Positions 24,800 to 33,808 of a DNA stretch of 64,000 nucleotides are shown piece after piece. Numbering within the stretch: position 1 is the first letter of the stretch; every line of letters starts with the position of its first letter. Source of the DNA: UBA1858 sp965262455 (GTDB lineage Bacteria > Pseudomonadota > Gammaproteobacteria > UBA4575); assembly GCA_965262455.1 (NCBI GenBank), contig CBDHFH010000008.1:310001-374000 (forward strand), given 5' to 3'. The notes beneath the pieces are model-generated. The model did not search any database and was not told the DNA's origin. It saw nothing but the letters and a program-made list of their open reading frames with translations. The position numbers were made by a program, and so were the translations under genes.

Positions 24800-26254
24800 A
24801 TGATGGAAATTAAACGAATAAAAGAAAAATCTATACACGAGGCAATACAAAAAGTTCGTGATGAGCTTGGACCAGATGCCGTCATACTTTCGACGGAAAA
24901 AAGTCGTCATGGTGTGGAAATTATTGCCGCTTTGGATTTTGATGCCACTGTACTTGAGCAAAAGTTAGCAGAACAGAAGCAACAAAGTGAAAGTGAAGAA
25001 ACACATGAGGTAAAAACAGAAGAAATCGCAGTGCAGGGCCTGATTGATGGTCTGGAAAAAGTTCTCCAAATACAGTTAGCTGAGCATATGCAAGGAATAA
25101 ATCAAGTCATTACACATATGCAAGCAGAGCAACATGAAAAAAATACTAAACTCTATCAAATGTTAAATAGCAAGATAGATGAATTAAGTAAGTCTGTTGA
25201 AGAAAAATATATTGAGCAGCAACGTGCACGTAGCGAAAATTTTTCAGTATTACAAAAACAAGTATCGCAGTTAAGAGATGACTTCTCAGATTATATGACC
25301 AGTACTTTGCCTGATGAAATGAATTCAATCTTGCAAATACAAGAAGAATTAGGTGATCTTAAAGACGTACTTGGTTGCCAAACAAAGTTATTGGATTGGG
25401 AAAAATGGGGAAAAAATAATCCCGTTGGAATTTCACTTATCTCAAGGCTTGTGAATGCAGGTTTTGGAGTAGGTTTAAGCAAACAAATAATGACCAATAT
25501 TAATGATGTATCGAATAGCGAAACTGCATGGAGAAATGTCATTGAATTACTTACTCGTGGTATTAAAACGCCTCAAGTAGATGTGCAAATTAACGGTGGT
25601 GTTGTTATGGCATTGGGTAGAACCGGTGTGGGTAAAACCACTACTTTGGCAAAAATAGCTACTAAATTTGTGATAGAAAATGGACCAGATGATGTTGTAT
25701 TTATTAACTTAGATAACAAACGGGTTGGTAGCTACGACCAATTAGATGCTTATGGAAGAATATTGAATGTGCCTGTCTATCGCTTTGATAGTGAAGAGAA
25801 TATGCGCAGCATATTAAAAGTAATACGTAGTAAGTCTTTGGTATTAATTGATACTGCTGGAATGATAGAACCTGGCAAAGAAATAGAAGCGTTTATCAAC
25901 AAGCTTTCACAAAACAAAGTTGATGTGCATAAGTTGCTGTTGATGAGTGCGAATACGCAATTGCATAATCTAAAAGAAATTGTCGATGGGTTTAAAAAGT
26001 GTCATCCGAATGGATGTGTTATTACAAAAACAGATGAGTCATCTCAACTTGGTAATGTGCTGACAGTATCCATAGAAGATGATTTGCCTGTTTACTTTGA
26101 GACGTTTGGTCAACAAGTGCCTGAAGACATTTCCGATATTGAACCATCTTCTCTCATTCAACGAGCGATTGAAAGTCAGATGCATGAAGAAATATTCGCC
26201 TCTGATGATGGTTTATTGCTAGAAGGAATCAATACTAATGGAAGCACAGACTAA
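24800..26254 (+). CDS. flhF: Flagellar biosynthesis GTPase FlhF
   Basis: 484 residues. The N-terminal B domain (MEIKRIKEKSIHEAIQKVRD, GPDAVILST) is followed by a long helical region. The NG-type GTPase core has G1 GRTGVGKT at 273-280, the NKRVGSYDQLDAYG stretch, LIDTAGM, and TKTDESSQLG as the G4 region. FlhF marks the flagellated pole and recruits early basal body proteins. Starts at 24800 and 24803 are both possible. The 3' end overlaps flhG by 17 nt. Confidence 0.95.
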   Translation: MMEIKRIKEKSIHEAIQKVRDELGPDAVILSTEKSRHGVEIIAALDFDATVLEQKLAEQKQQSESEETHEVKTEEIAVQGLIDGLEKVLQIQLAEHMQGINQVITHMQAEQHEKNTKLYQMLNSKIDELSKSVEEKYIEQQRARSENFSVLQKQVSQLRDDFSDYMTSTLPDEMNSILQIQEELGDLKDVLGCQTKLLDWEKWGKNNPVGISLISRLVNAGFGVGLSKQIMTNINDVSNSETAWRNVIELLTRGIKTPQVDVQINGGVVMALGRTGVGKTTTLAKIATKFVIENGPDDVVFINLDNKRVGSYDQLDAYGRILNVPVYRFDSEENMRSILKVIRSKSLVLIDTAGMIEPGKEIEAFINKLSQNKVDVHKLLLMSANTQLHNLKEIVDGFKKCHPNGCVITKTDESSQLGNVLTVSIEDDLPVYFETFGQQVPEDISDIEPSSLIQRAIESQMHEEIFASDDGLLLEGINTNGSTD

Positions 26255-27113
26255 TATATCAACTCTAAGAGAAAATACTATGAGCGCCGCGCAGTTAAAC
26301 CACGTAAATCACAAGGTGCGATGTATAGCGATAACCGGTGGTAAAGGTGGAGTGGGTAAAACCAATATTTCAATTAATTTAGCGACAAGTTTATCCAAGC
26401 TTAATAAGCGTGTGATGTTGTTGGATGCTGACTTTGGTTTGGCAAATGTTGATGTGGTATTGGGCCTAAGTCCAGAAAAAAATCTGGTACATGTGCTAGA
26501 TAATCAGTGTGAACTCAAAGATATATTATTAGATGGGCCAGAGAATATAAAAATTGTACCCGCTTCTTCAGGGGTAAAAAGAATGGCTAATCTGAATAGC
26601 CTGGAACAAAGCGGCTTGATATCTGCTTTTAGTGAATTGAGTGATGACCTCGATGTAATGATTATTGATACCGCGGCTGGTATCAGTGACAGTGTCGTTC
26701 ATTTTGCTCGCGCTGCTGGTGAAGTAATTGTTGTTGTATGTGACGAACCAGCGTCAATTGCTGATGCCTATGCGTTGATCAAAGTTTTGAGTAAAGACTA
26801 TGCCGTTCATAAAGTCAGTGTCATTTCTAATATGGTTGAATCAAAAGCGCATGGTGAGATGCTATTTAATCAGATCTTGCGTGTGATAAATAAATATCTT
26901 GATGTGTCTGTTAATTATCTAGGCGCTGTGCCGGAAGACACCTATTTAAAGAAAGCTGTAAAGCGACAACTAGCAGTGACTTCAGCATATCCACGCTCCA
27001 GGTCTGCTGAAGCCTTTCGAGAGATCGCTAAAGCAATTAATAACAGAAAATTTGAAGACAATTCTTCAGGCAACTTGGAATTTTTTGCCGAGCAACTTGT
27101 ACATATAAATTAA
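26238..27113 (+). CDS. flhG: Flagellar number regulator FlhG/FleN (ParA/MinD-type ATPase)
   Basis: 291 residues. Deviant Walker A GGKGGVGKTNISINLA, then LLDADFGLANVDVVLGL and MIIDTAAGISDSV are standard for FleN. It limits flagellar number, opposing FlhF, and in Pseudomonas it represses FleQ. The encoded FleQ here keeps the AAA+ surface but lacks the N-terminal domain. ATG 26238 has AAGG upstream; ATG 26280 is an alternative. It is followed by fliA. Confidence 0.94.
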   Translation: MEAQTNISTLRENTMSAAQLNHVNHKVRCIAITGGKGGVGKTNISINLATSLSKLNKRVMLLDADFGLANVDVVLGLSPEKNLVHVLDNQCELKDILLDGPENIKIVPASSGVKRMANLNSLEQSGLISAFSELSDDLDVMIIDTAAGISDSVVHFARAAGEVIVVVCDEPASIADAYALIKVLSKDYAVHKVSVISNMVESKAHGEMLFNQILRVINKYLDVSVNYLGAVPEDTYLKKAVKRQLAVTSAYPRSRSAEAFREIAKAINNRKFEDNSSGNLEFFAEQLVHIN

Positions 27114-27149
27114 AATAAACCACAGGGAACTTACAAGGGAAAGTCAAGG

Positions 27150-27881
27150 ATGAATGCTCATACAATGTACTCAAATGTACAGCAAGAAGCATCAGAAGAT
27201 GATCTTGTTATAAGTCATGCACCATTAGTGAAAAGGGTAGCTTATCACTTAAAAGGGCGCCTACCAGATTCTGTTCAAGTCGACGACTTAATTCAGTCAG
27301 GAATGTTGGGTCTGCTCGAAGCCGCTAAGAATTTTGATTCCACCCAGGGTGCAAGTTTTGAAACTTATGCGGGAATTCGTATTCGCGGTGCCATGCTTGA
27401 TGAAATCAGGTTAGGTGACTGGACGCCAAGATCTGTGCATCGTAAAGCACGTGAAATGAATCAGGCGATAAAGAAAATTGAAGACAGAAAGTTGGCCACT
27501 GCATCAGACAGCGAAATTGCTCAAGAGATGGGTGTGTCACTTGAAGAGTTTAATCAAATTTTAAGGAACGCATCTGTATCTAAGGTATTCAGTGTTGATG
27601 ATGGTGATATGGAACAAGACTACAACGGTAGTATGTCAACAAAAGTACAGCCAGAGACAATATATAAGAGACAAGAACTGGCTTTGGCTTTGGAAGGAAT
27701 TATAGAAGACCTGCCAGAAAGGGAAAGATTGGTGATGTCTTTCTATTATGAAGAGCAAATGAATTTGAGGGAAATTGGTGAAGTGCTCGGTGTGAGTGAA
27801 TCGAGAGTATCTCAAATCCATGGTAAAGCGTTGATGACTATACGCGCTAAAGTAGAAAATACATTCGATAATGTTAAATAA
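27150..27881 (+). CDS. fliA: RNA polymerase sigma-28 factor FliA
   Basis: 243 residues. Region 2 includes HAPLVKRVAYHLKGRLPDSV and VDDLIQSGMLGLLEAAKNFD with GASFETYAGIRIRGAMLDEI. Region 4 has LVMSFYYEEQMNLREIGEVL and GVSESRVSQIHGKA. It should transcribe late genes such as the flagellin at 1602 and be held by FlgM until hook completion; no flgM is in this window. It is the last canonical flagellar gene of the operon. Confidence 0.96.
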   Translation: MNAHTMYSNVQQEASEDDLVISHAPLVKRVAYHLKGRLPDSVQVDDLIQSGMLGLLEAAKNFDSTQGASFETYAGIRIRGAMLDEIRLGDWTPRSVHRKAREMNQAIKKIEDRKLATASDSEIAQEMGVSLEEFNQILRNASVSKVFSVDDGDMEQDYNGSMSTKVQPETIYKRQELALALEGIIEDLPERERLVMSFYYEEQMNLREIGEVLGVSESRVSQIHGKALMTIRAKVENTFDNVK

Positions 27882-27951
27882 TTATGTTTACTTATATGAG
27901 TCAAGAGTTAGCAATAAGAAGTGAGGCGTGTGAATTAACAAGGGCATGCCA

Positions 27952-28116
27952 ATGGATAGTAACCGTATCAAACAAGTTTCTCCTTCTGTAGCACGATTAA
28001 AATACAAAAATAATCACAATAGCCAGAAACAGGCTAAGCAGCAGAAGAAAGATGCTGAACAAGATATAAAGAAAGAATCCACAGACAATGGTAATGTCAT
28101 AGACGATTTTGCATAA
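27952..28116 (+). CDS. Small Lys/Gln-rich hypothetical protein downstream of fliA
   Basis: A 54-residue reading frame, MDSNRIKQVSPSVARLKYKN at the start and GNVIDDFA at the end. It is rich in Lys, Gln and Asn and has no hydrophobic segment. AAGGG lies 7-8 nt before ATG 27952, and a further ATG two codons upstream (27946) is possible. It lies in the same orientation between fliA and a DUF2802 gene, 10 nt before the latter, so cotranscription is likely. I do not recognise a family. Good ribosome binding sites and tight packing argue that it is real. Confidence 0.6.
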   Translation: MDSNRIKQVSPSVARLKYKNNHNSQKQAKQQKKDAEQDIKKESTDNGNVIDDFA

Positions 28117-28126
28117 AGGATAAATA

Positions 28127-28525
28127 ATGAATTACTCAATTACAGATGATGATGTTTTTGCAACACGACCTTCTTTGCTGGAAAGACTTATTGCAAAGAT
28201 GAGCAAAAAGAAGATGCCAATAGAGAACCAAATTGATGGTTTGAAATCAGATTACGCTATGGCGTTAGATCAATGCCAAATGATGAAGCAGCATATACAA
28301 GAACTTGAAAGCAAAATTGATCATATGCATGCCACTATGGATTTACGTCCAGAAACAGTTGAACCAGAGATGCCATATTCGACAGCAATCGTACTTGCTA
28401 AACGTGGTTGTCATAAAGATGAGATCAAAGAAGCGTGCGGCTTAACTGACTCAGAAGTTGAATTAATCCTCACGTTACACAACAAATCTACTCAGCAAGC
28501 TCACGGTACAATGTTAGCCAACTAA
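28127..28525 (+). CDS. DUF2802 family protein
   Basis: 132 residues. A coiled coil (about 35-70, LKSDYAMALDQCQMMKQHIQ) precedes a C-terminal helix-turn-helix-like module (AIVLAKRGCHKDEIKEACGL, SEVELILTLH). This is the DUF2802 pattern, commonly found at the end of gammaproteobacterial flagellar/chemotaxis clusters next to cheW. AAAGGA precedes the start. Unlike those clusters, no che gene is adjacent. The function is unknown. Confidence 0.75.
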   Translation: MNYSITDDDVFATRPSLLERLIAKMSKKKMPIENQIDGLKSDYAMALDQCQMMKQHIQELESKIDHMHATMDLRPETVEPEMPYSTAIVLAKRGCHKDEIKEACGLTDSEVELILTLHNKSTQQAHGTMLAN

Positions 28526-28622
28526 ATCCGTATGAGCGTTTAAATTTATAGGACGTTTGGTCATAATAGCACGAATAATGCGAGTATTATTGTTTTTTAT
28601 ATAACTAACATATTATATTCGT

Positions 28623-28844
28623 ATGGAATACTTTGGTAAGAATACATTAGAACAGCAAATACTGGACTATCTTGATAGGCAGAAAGAATCAAGAAATTTA
28701 TCGACCCAAGAATTGATCGGTAAAGTGAACAAAGTTGTTGAATATTACAGAGAGTCTCTGATGTATGAGTTTGATGAGTCTGATTATCCTAGTACGCTAG
28801 AAATGATGCGGGTTGAGAATATGCCGGGTGAAGAGAAATCTTAA
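28623..28844 (+). CDS. Hypothetical protein, 73 residues
   Basis: A short acidic, probably helical protein (LEQQILDYLDRQKESRNLST, VVEYYRESLMYEFDESDYPS). It has no membrane segment and no family I recognise. It follows the DUF2802 gene in the same direction after 97 nt and converges with ureG 25 nt downstream. A short AT-rich hairpin followed by T6 lies at about 28574-28597 before it, so it may be transcribed separately. No strong Shine-Dalgarno sequence is seen. Confidence 0.5.
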   Translation: MEYFGKNTLEQQILDYLDRQKESRNLSTQELIGKVNKVVEYYRESLMYEFDESDYPSTLEMMRVENMPGEEKS

Positions 28845-28869
28845 GCGCATATTTGACTAGCTTTGAACA

Positions 28870-29481
28870 CTAAATCATCCCATGCTGTTTGATAAATTCA
28901 ATAACCTTATCTAGTCCGTGTTCTTCTTTTAGATTAGTAAATAAAAATGGTTTATCGCCGCGCATTTTTTTTGCGTCGCGTTCCATTATTTCCAGCGATG
29001 CACCTACTAGTGGTGCAAGATCAATCTTATTAATAATTAATAAATCTGATTTAGTAATACCTGGCCCACCTTTGCGGGGAATTTTTTCACCTGCAGCAAC
29101 ATCAATGACATAGATTGTTAGATCAGATAGCTCTGGGCTAAATGTTGCACTTAGGTTATCGCCACCGCTTTCGATAAATACGAAGTCTAAATTACCAAAT
29201 TTATCGCAAAGTCCCTCGACTGCAGCAAGATTCATCGAGGCATCTTCACGAATAGCCGTATGCGGACAACCTCCAGTTTCAACGCCGACAATTCTGTCTT
29301 GATCAAGTGCCTCATGGCGTATTAAAAAATCAGCATCTTCACGTGTATAGATATCATTTGTCACAGCAGCAATATGATAATTATCACGCATATGCATGCA
29401 TAAAAGTTTAAGTAATGCAGTTTTGCCAGAGCCGACTGGGCCCCCGACGCCAATTCTTAATACTTGTTTATTGGTGGCCAT
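28870..29481 (-). CDS. ureG: Urease accessory GTPase UreG
   Basis: 203 residues. The P-loop is GVGGPVGSGKTALL, and TNDIYTREDADFLIRHEALD plus VETGGCPHTAIREDASMNLA are UreG signatures. The Cys-Pro-His motif is the nickel site. NKIDLAPLVG provides the guanine specificity motif. UreG dimers carry Ni2+ from UreE and drive metal insertion with UreF and UreD. It is the last gene of the operon, 10 nt after ureF. Confidence 0.97.
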   Translation of the reverse strand: MATNKQVLRIGVGGPVGSGKTALLKLLCMHMRDNYHIAAVTNDIYTREDADFLIRHEALDQDRIVGVETGGCPHTAIREDASMNLAAVEGLCDKFGNLDFVFIESGGDNLSATFSPELSDLTIYVIDVAAGEKIPRKGGPGITKSDLLIINKIDLAPLVGASLEIMERDAKKMRGDKPFLFTNLKEEHGLDKVIEFIKQHGMI

Positions 29482-29491
29482 AGTTGTTTAG

Positions 29492-30160
29492 TTAAGATCG
29501 AAATAGTCGTGTATATTGATGTTCATGTTGCATGCTCGCCATAATAGCGCCAGGACAAGCCGCACCTATACTAGCATCGTTAATGTTGAGTCCTTCATCA
29601 ACCGCTTGTTGAATCTTGGGTATTAATTGTGTTAACAGTATTTGCCCTTGTGTTTGTCCTAGCGGAATTAACTTAATGCCTATACTGACTTGATTTTCAC
29701 ACCAGGTCCAGATAAGTCCATAGGTGGCAGTTTTCTTGTCAATTTTCCACTCTGCACACGCTAGGCTAAACGTGGTTAATAGTGAGCATGGTGTTTTTTT
29801 CCAATAACCTGCAGCATGAATATCTAAACTTGCAAGCAGTCGGGCTAGGGCGCCACCCATTTGTGTGTCTTCTAATAATAACTCGCTGGTTTCGCGTGCT
29901 GCGAGCACATAGTGATTCCAATAATTCACCTCTTCTTGCTTGGAGATTTTATGAGCATCATATAAGCGAGAGAAAACAGGGATATCAAGATGTTGCATGC
30001 TATGACTAAGTAATCCTGAAATCCAATCAAGCAAGGAATCTTGATTTGTTACGTAGTTATTATGACAAGCAGTTTCCAAACCTTGTGAATAGGCATAACT
30101 ACCAATCGGCAGTGTAGGGCTGCACAATCTCAGTAACTGTAGAAGAGCAGCTTTAGTCAT
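29492..30160 (-). CDS. ureF: Urease accessory protein UreF
   Basis: 222 residues from ATG 30160, which lies inside the last codons of ureE (8-nt overlap, translational coupling). A longer start at 30211 would overlap ureE further and is not favoured. Conserved features are LLRLCSPTLPIGSYAYSQGL near the N-terminus and IGAACPGAIMASMQHEHQYT at the C-terminus. UreF bridges UreD and the UreG dimer in the activation complex and gates nickel delivery. Confidence 0.93.
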   Translation of the reverse strand: MTKAALLQLLRLCSPTLPIGSYAYSQGLETACHNNYVTNQDSLLDWISGLLSHSMQHLDIPVFSRLYDAHKISKQEEVNYWNHYVLAARETSELLLEDTQMGGALARLLASLDIHAAGYWKKTPCSLLTTFSLACAEWKIDKKTATYGLIWTWCENQVSIGIKLIPLGQTQGQILLTQLIPKIQQAVDEGLNINDASIGAACPGAIMASMQHEHQYTRLFRS

Positions 30161-30593
30161 GAGTATGATTGTGGTGACTGTAAGCACCTGCTTCTGGTTC
30201 AAAGGGTGCATACTCTTGTGTCACTGCTATATGCATGTGTTGCAACATTTCATTTAGCACATGATCATACTGATATCGTAAATAGGTTGGCTTAATTTCA
30301 AGTGGAACATGACGATTGCCAAGGTGATAACTGGCACGCATAAGCAAATGTGGATCAGCTGAAGTCACGGTGCTGACATCTTCGTTGGCTGAGATGATGG
30401 TAACAACCTCGCCACTTTCGGCTTGTAATTGATCGCCATTGCGTAGCACGTCACCACGCGGTAAGAATAGTCCGGCCTCGTCACCATTATCTAGTTGAAT
30501 ATGCAGTCTCGCTTTTTGCCTGGACTCAAACGGCAACGTAAGGGTTAATTCTGATGTGACGTTTGCTGATAACTTTTTTGTAAACTTGATCAT
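30153..30593 (-). CDS. ureE: Urease nickel metallochaperone UreE
   Basis: 146 residues. The N-terminal peptide-binding domain (LTLPFESRQKARLHIQLDNG, EAGLFLPRGDVLRNGD) is followed by the metal domain with YHLGNRHVPLEIKPTYLRYQ. It ends in a short His tail (YSHHNHTHD) that can bind extra nickel. It delivers Ni2+ to UreG. It starts 10 nt after ureC, and its end overlaps ureF. Confidence 0.95.
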   Translation of the reverse strand: MIKFTKKLSANVTSELTLTLPFESRQKARLHIQLDNGDEAGLFLPRGDVLRNGDQLQAESGEVVTIISANEDVSTVTSADPHLLMRASYHLGNRHVPLEIKPTYLRYQYDHVLNEMLQHMHIAVTQEYAPFEPEAGAYSHHNHTHD

Positions 30594-30603
30594 CTAAGCA
30601 GTA

Positions 30604-32307
30604 TTAAAATAGGAAATAACGCTGCGCGAGTGAAACAATCTTAGCCGGTTCACATGTGAGTAATTTGCCGTCTGCACGCACTTCATAAGTTTGTGGGTCG
30701 ACCTCAATTTTAGGCTGATAAGTATTATTAACAAGATCCGCCTTTCTCACGCTACGTGTGTTCTTTACTGCGACACACTTTTTTTTCAGTGATAGTGAGT
30801 TTGCAATGTCATTATCGAGAGCGGCTTGTGAAACAAATGTAAAACTGGTTTGGTAATTTGCCTTGTCAAAAGCACCAAACATATAACGGTAGTGCACGGG
30901 TTGTGGCGTTGGAATTGACGCATTTGGATCTCCCATGGGTGCCGCTGCGATAAAGCCACCTTTAATAATCAGTGATGGTTTGGCACCAAAAAAAGCAGGC
31001 TTCCATAATACCAAATCCGCGAGTTTTCCAACCTCTACTGATCCCACTTCATGGGCAATGCCATGAGTTATTGCAGGGTTAATAGTATATTTAGCAATGT
31101 ATCTTTTGGCGCGTTGATTATCGTTTTCATTTGTGTCTTCTTCTAATGCACCAAACTGCTTTTTCATTTTGTCAGCAGTTTGCCATGTGCGACAGATCAC
31201 TTCACCGACTCGCCCCATCGCTTGTGAGTCTGATGCAATCATGCTGAATGCACCTAGATCATGAAGAATGTCCTCGGCAGCAATAGTCTCTTTGCGAATT
31301 CTTGATTCGGCAAATGCAACATCTTCTGGAATTTTAGTATCCAGATGATGACATACCATTAACATATCTAAGTGTTCATCAATGGTATTGACGGTATAAG
31401 GCCGTGTTGGATTAGTGCTTGAAGGCAGAACATTGGCTTCGCCACATGCGCGAATAATATCTGGCGCATGTCCGCCGCCAGCACCTTCAGTATGATAAGT
31501 ATGTATCGCACGCCCTTTGAAGGCTGCGATAGTGTCTTCTACAAATCCAGATTCATTAAGTGTGTCTGTATGAATAGCGACTTGTATATCAAATTGCTCT
31601 GCAATATTTAGGCAATTATCAATTGCTGCAGGTGTTGTTCCCCAATCTTCATGCAGCTTTAAGCCCATCGCGCCGGCGCTAACCTGTTCTTCTAATGCAG
31701 CGGGTAGGCTTGCATTGCCTTTGCCTAAGAATCCTAAGTTCATGGCAAACGCATCGGCCGCTTCTAACATGCGGTGAATGTTCCATGGGCCAGGTGTGCA
31801 TGTTGTGGCATTTGTTCCTGTGGCTGGACCTGTCCCACCACCCAGCATGGTCGTGACACCTGACATTAATGCCTCTTCAATTTGTTGCGGACAAATGAAA
31901 TGAATATGTGCATCTATACCGCCTGCAGTGACTATTTGACCTTCACCTGCGATTGCTTCGGTGCCAGGACCAATAGCGATATCAACATTAGGCTGAATAT
32001 CTGGATTACCTGCTTTGCCAATACCGACAATTCTTCCATCTTTAATGCCAATGTCTGCTTTTACGATTCCCCAATGATCAAGAATCAATGCATTGGTGAT
32101 AATGGTGTCAACGACATCTTTAGCACATAGCTGGCTTTGTCCCATACCGTCGCGTATGACTTTGCCGCCACCAAACTTTACTTCTTCCCCATAGGTTGCA
32201 AAATCTTTTTCGACTTCAATAAATAAATCTGTATCGCCTAAACGAACTTTGTCACCCACAGTCGGGCCAAACATTTCTGCGTAAGCTTGTCTTGATATTT
32301 TTCCCAT
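30604..32307 (-). CDS. ureC: Urease subunit alpha UreC (catalytic)
   Basis: 567 residues with standard Klebsiella numbering kept throughout. His134 and His136 (DAHIHF), carbamylated Lys217 and His219 (MGLKLHEDWG), His246, His272, flap Cys319/His320 and Asp360 are all in place. The enzyme hydrolyses urea to ammonia and carbamate with two nickel ions. The C-terminus ends RYFLF, as is typical. It lies 4 nt after ureB and 10 nt before ureE. The active site is complete, so an active enzyme is expected. Confidence 0.98.
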   Translation of the reverse strand: MGKISRQAYAEMFGPTVGDKVRLGDTDLFIEVEKDFATYGEEVKFGGGKVIRDGMGQSQLCAKDVVDTIITNALILDHWGIVKADIGIKDGRIVGIGKAGNPDIQPNVDIAIGPGTEAIAGEGQIVTAGGIDAHIHFICPQQIEEALMSGVTTMLGGGTGPATGTNATTCTPGPWNIHRMLEAADAFAMNLGFLGKGNASLPAALEEQVSAGAMGLKLHEDWGTTPAAIDNCLNIAEQFDIQVAIHTDTLNESGFVEDTIAAFKGRAIHTYHTEGAGGGHAPDIIRACGEANVLPSSTNPTRPYTVNTIDEHLDMLMVCHHLDTKIPEDVAFAESRIRKETIAAEDILHDLGAFSMIASDSQAMGRVGEVICRTWQTADKMKKQFGALEEDTNENDNQRAKRYIAKYTINPAITHGIAHEVGSVEVGKLADLVLWKPAFFGAKPSLIIKGGFIAAAPMGDPNASIPTPQPVHYRYMFGAFDKANYQTSFTFVSQAALDNDIANSLSLKKKCVAVKNTRSVRKADLVNNTYQPKIEVDPQTYEVRADGKLLTCEPAKIVSLAQRYFLF

Positions 32308-32311
32308 AACG

Positions 32312-32632
32312 TTACTTTACCTTTCCCATGACTTTTGCATTGAAGCCATAGATGGTTTTGCTGCCACTTATTTCTACAAGATCGACTGTGCGTTGTTGAC
32401 CGGGCTCGAAACGTACCGCAGTGCCTGCAGCAATATCTAGGCGCATACCGCGTGTTGAATCACGATCAAATTCCAACGCGGTATTGGTTTCGTAGAAGTG
32501 ATAATGTGAGCCCACTTGAATTGGGCGATCACCAGTATTTGCAACGGTTATTGTTAGAGTGTTTCTATCTTGGTTGATATCAATCTCGCCAGGTTTAGCT
32601 ATCAGTTCACCAGGAATCATATGCGTGTCCAA
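32312..32632 (-). CDS. ureB: Urease subunit beta UreB
   Basis: 106 residues, separate from ureA, as usual in proteobacteria. Signature segments are IPGELIAKPGEIDINQDRNT, then GDRPIQVGSHYHFYETN and FDRDSTRGMRLDIAAGTAVR. It is a structural subunit around UreC. It abuts ureA with no gap and precedes ureC by 4 nt. Confidence 0.97.
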   Translation of the reverse strand: MDTHMIPGELIAKPGEIDINQDRNTLTITVANTGDRPIQVGSHYHFYETNTALEFDRDSTRGMRLDIAAGTAVRFEPGQQRTVDLVEISGSKTIYGFNAKVMGKVK

Positions 32633-32935
32633 TTATGTAATAGGGTTATGAATTGTGACCAGTTTTGTTCCATCAGGGAAAGTGGCTTCTACTTGAACTT
32701 CATGCACCATCTCTGCAATGCCATCCATGACGTCGTCTTGAGTCAGTAATTGCCGGCCTTCTTCCATGAGTTCAGCCACAAGCTTTCCTTCACGAGCACC
32801 TTCGAGTATTGCGCATGATATGTAGGCAATTGTCTCCGGATAATTAAGTTTAATGCCTTTGTTTTTTCTTCGTTCCGCTAGCAAGCCAGCAGTGAATAAT
32901 AGTAGTTTATCTTTTTCTCTAGGTGAAAGTTCCAT
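32633..32935 (-). CDS. ureA: Urease subunit gamma UreA
   Basis: 100 residues, exactly the usual length. MELSPREKDKLLLFTAGLLA, then RRKNKGIKLNYPETIAYISC and VQVEATFPDGTKLVTIHNPI are diagnostic. It forms the (UreABC)3 trimer with UreB and UreC. It starts 18 nt after ureD. Confidence 0.97.
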   Translation of the reverse strand: MELSPREKDKLLLFTAGLLAERRKNKGIKLNYPETIAYISCAILEGAREGKLVAELMEEGRQLLTQDDVMDGIAEMVHEVQVEATFPDGTKLVTIHNPIT

Positions 32936-32953
32936 GCTGACATCCTGTAAAAA

Positions 32954-33802
32954 TTATGTAAGCCATATTCGGGGCGAACTTGATTCTACATCTAATATAA
33001 GTGGTCTTAATGTATGCCACAATGAGGTAAAAAGACGCTTGATTTTTTCTGCATATAAGCTCATTGCTCTAATGATGAATAAGCCATTTACATGTGTGCA
33101 AGCAGCCACTAAACCTTCATGTTGCTGGATTAATTGTGTCATCTGATGTTTATCAACAATAGCATTATGATCGCTAGAAACAAAGGTGCCTAATGATTTG
33201 TAACCTTGCAGTCCCCAGTCGGCGCTCAGTAGTGGATCATTGCCGGCTAATCTATTTGTTTCTAATAACAGCGGCTGATTGTCGCGCCATATTTCAAACT
33301 TTTGACAACATCGCCCGGAAGTAAAGAATTCTTTCTGCGCCGGCAAGCCTAAGCATTGGATTTCCCACGCAAAAAATCGGTTATTATTTTTTAATTGTAT
33401 GTTTGTTTGAGCATGAGCATTGGCCTGGTTAAAGTAGACTGTTTCTTGCGGCAACCACTCGATAATTGCATGATCTTGTAACGATATCGTTTGTGCCTGA
33501 GTAGCAATTGGCCCGAGGCTGCGATAAAACTTAGTTGCTCCCGGTGTGGTGATTAAAGCGTGGGCATGCTCATCCAGTGATGCAGTTAAATGAACACTGT
33601 CGCCACCGACAATGCCTCCTGGCGGGTGAATCAAATACACATGACAACAGCCATTTGATTCTGGGTAAAATGGTTTTTGCACCATTAAAGGGCCCGAATG
33701 CTTTTTCTCTGCGAGTAATGTTTTCCCATCTCGGTATGCAAATGATAACTTTAGGTTCGCTTCCCAGCTAGCATTTGCAGAAGGTGTCAAAGCGGTAACC
33801 AT
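32954..33802 (-). CDS. ureD: Urease accessory protein UreD
   Basis: 282 residues. Typical UreD features are FYPESNGCCHVYLIHPPGGI, then GGDSVHLTASLDEHAHALIT, TPGATKFYRS and EWLPQETVYFNQANA. UreD binds apo-urease and carries nickel through an internal tunnel from UreF/UreG to UreC. It is the first ure gene and follows a small His-rich membrane protein gene by 6 nt. Confidence 0.95.
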   Translation of the reverse strand: MVTALTPSANASWEANLKLSFAYRDGKTLLAEKKHSGPLMVQKPFYPESNGCCHVYLIHPPGGIVGGDSVHLTASLDEHAHALITTPGATKFYRSLGPIATQAQTISLQDHAIIEWLPQETVYFNQANAHAQTNIQLKNNNRFFAWEIQCLGLPAQKEFFTSGRCCQKFEIWRDNQPLLLETNRLAGNDPLLSADWGLQGYKSLGTFVSSDHNAIVDKHQMTQLIQQHEGLVAACTHVNGLFIIRAMSLYAEKIKRLFTSLWHTLRPLILDVESSSPRIWLT

Positions 33803-33808
33803 GCGTGA

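Noticed and set aside
27847..27873. TAAAG...CGATAA sequence near the end of fliA resembling a sigma28 promoter
   Set aside because: The spacing between the two boxes is about two bases short of the FliA consensus.
28574..28597. AT-only 6-bp hairpin followed by T6 before the 73-residue hypothetical gene
   Set aside because: Stem too weak to call a terminator with confidence; mentioned only in the gene entry.
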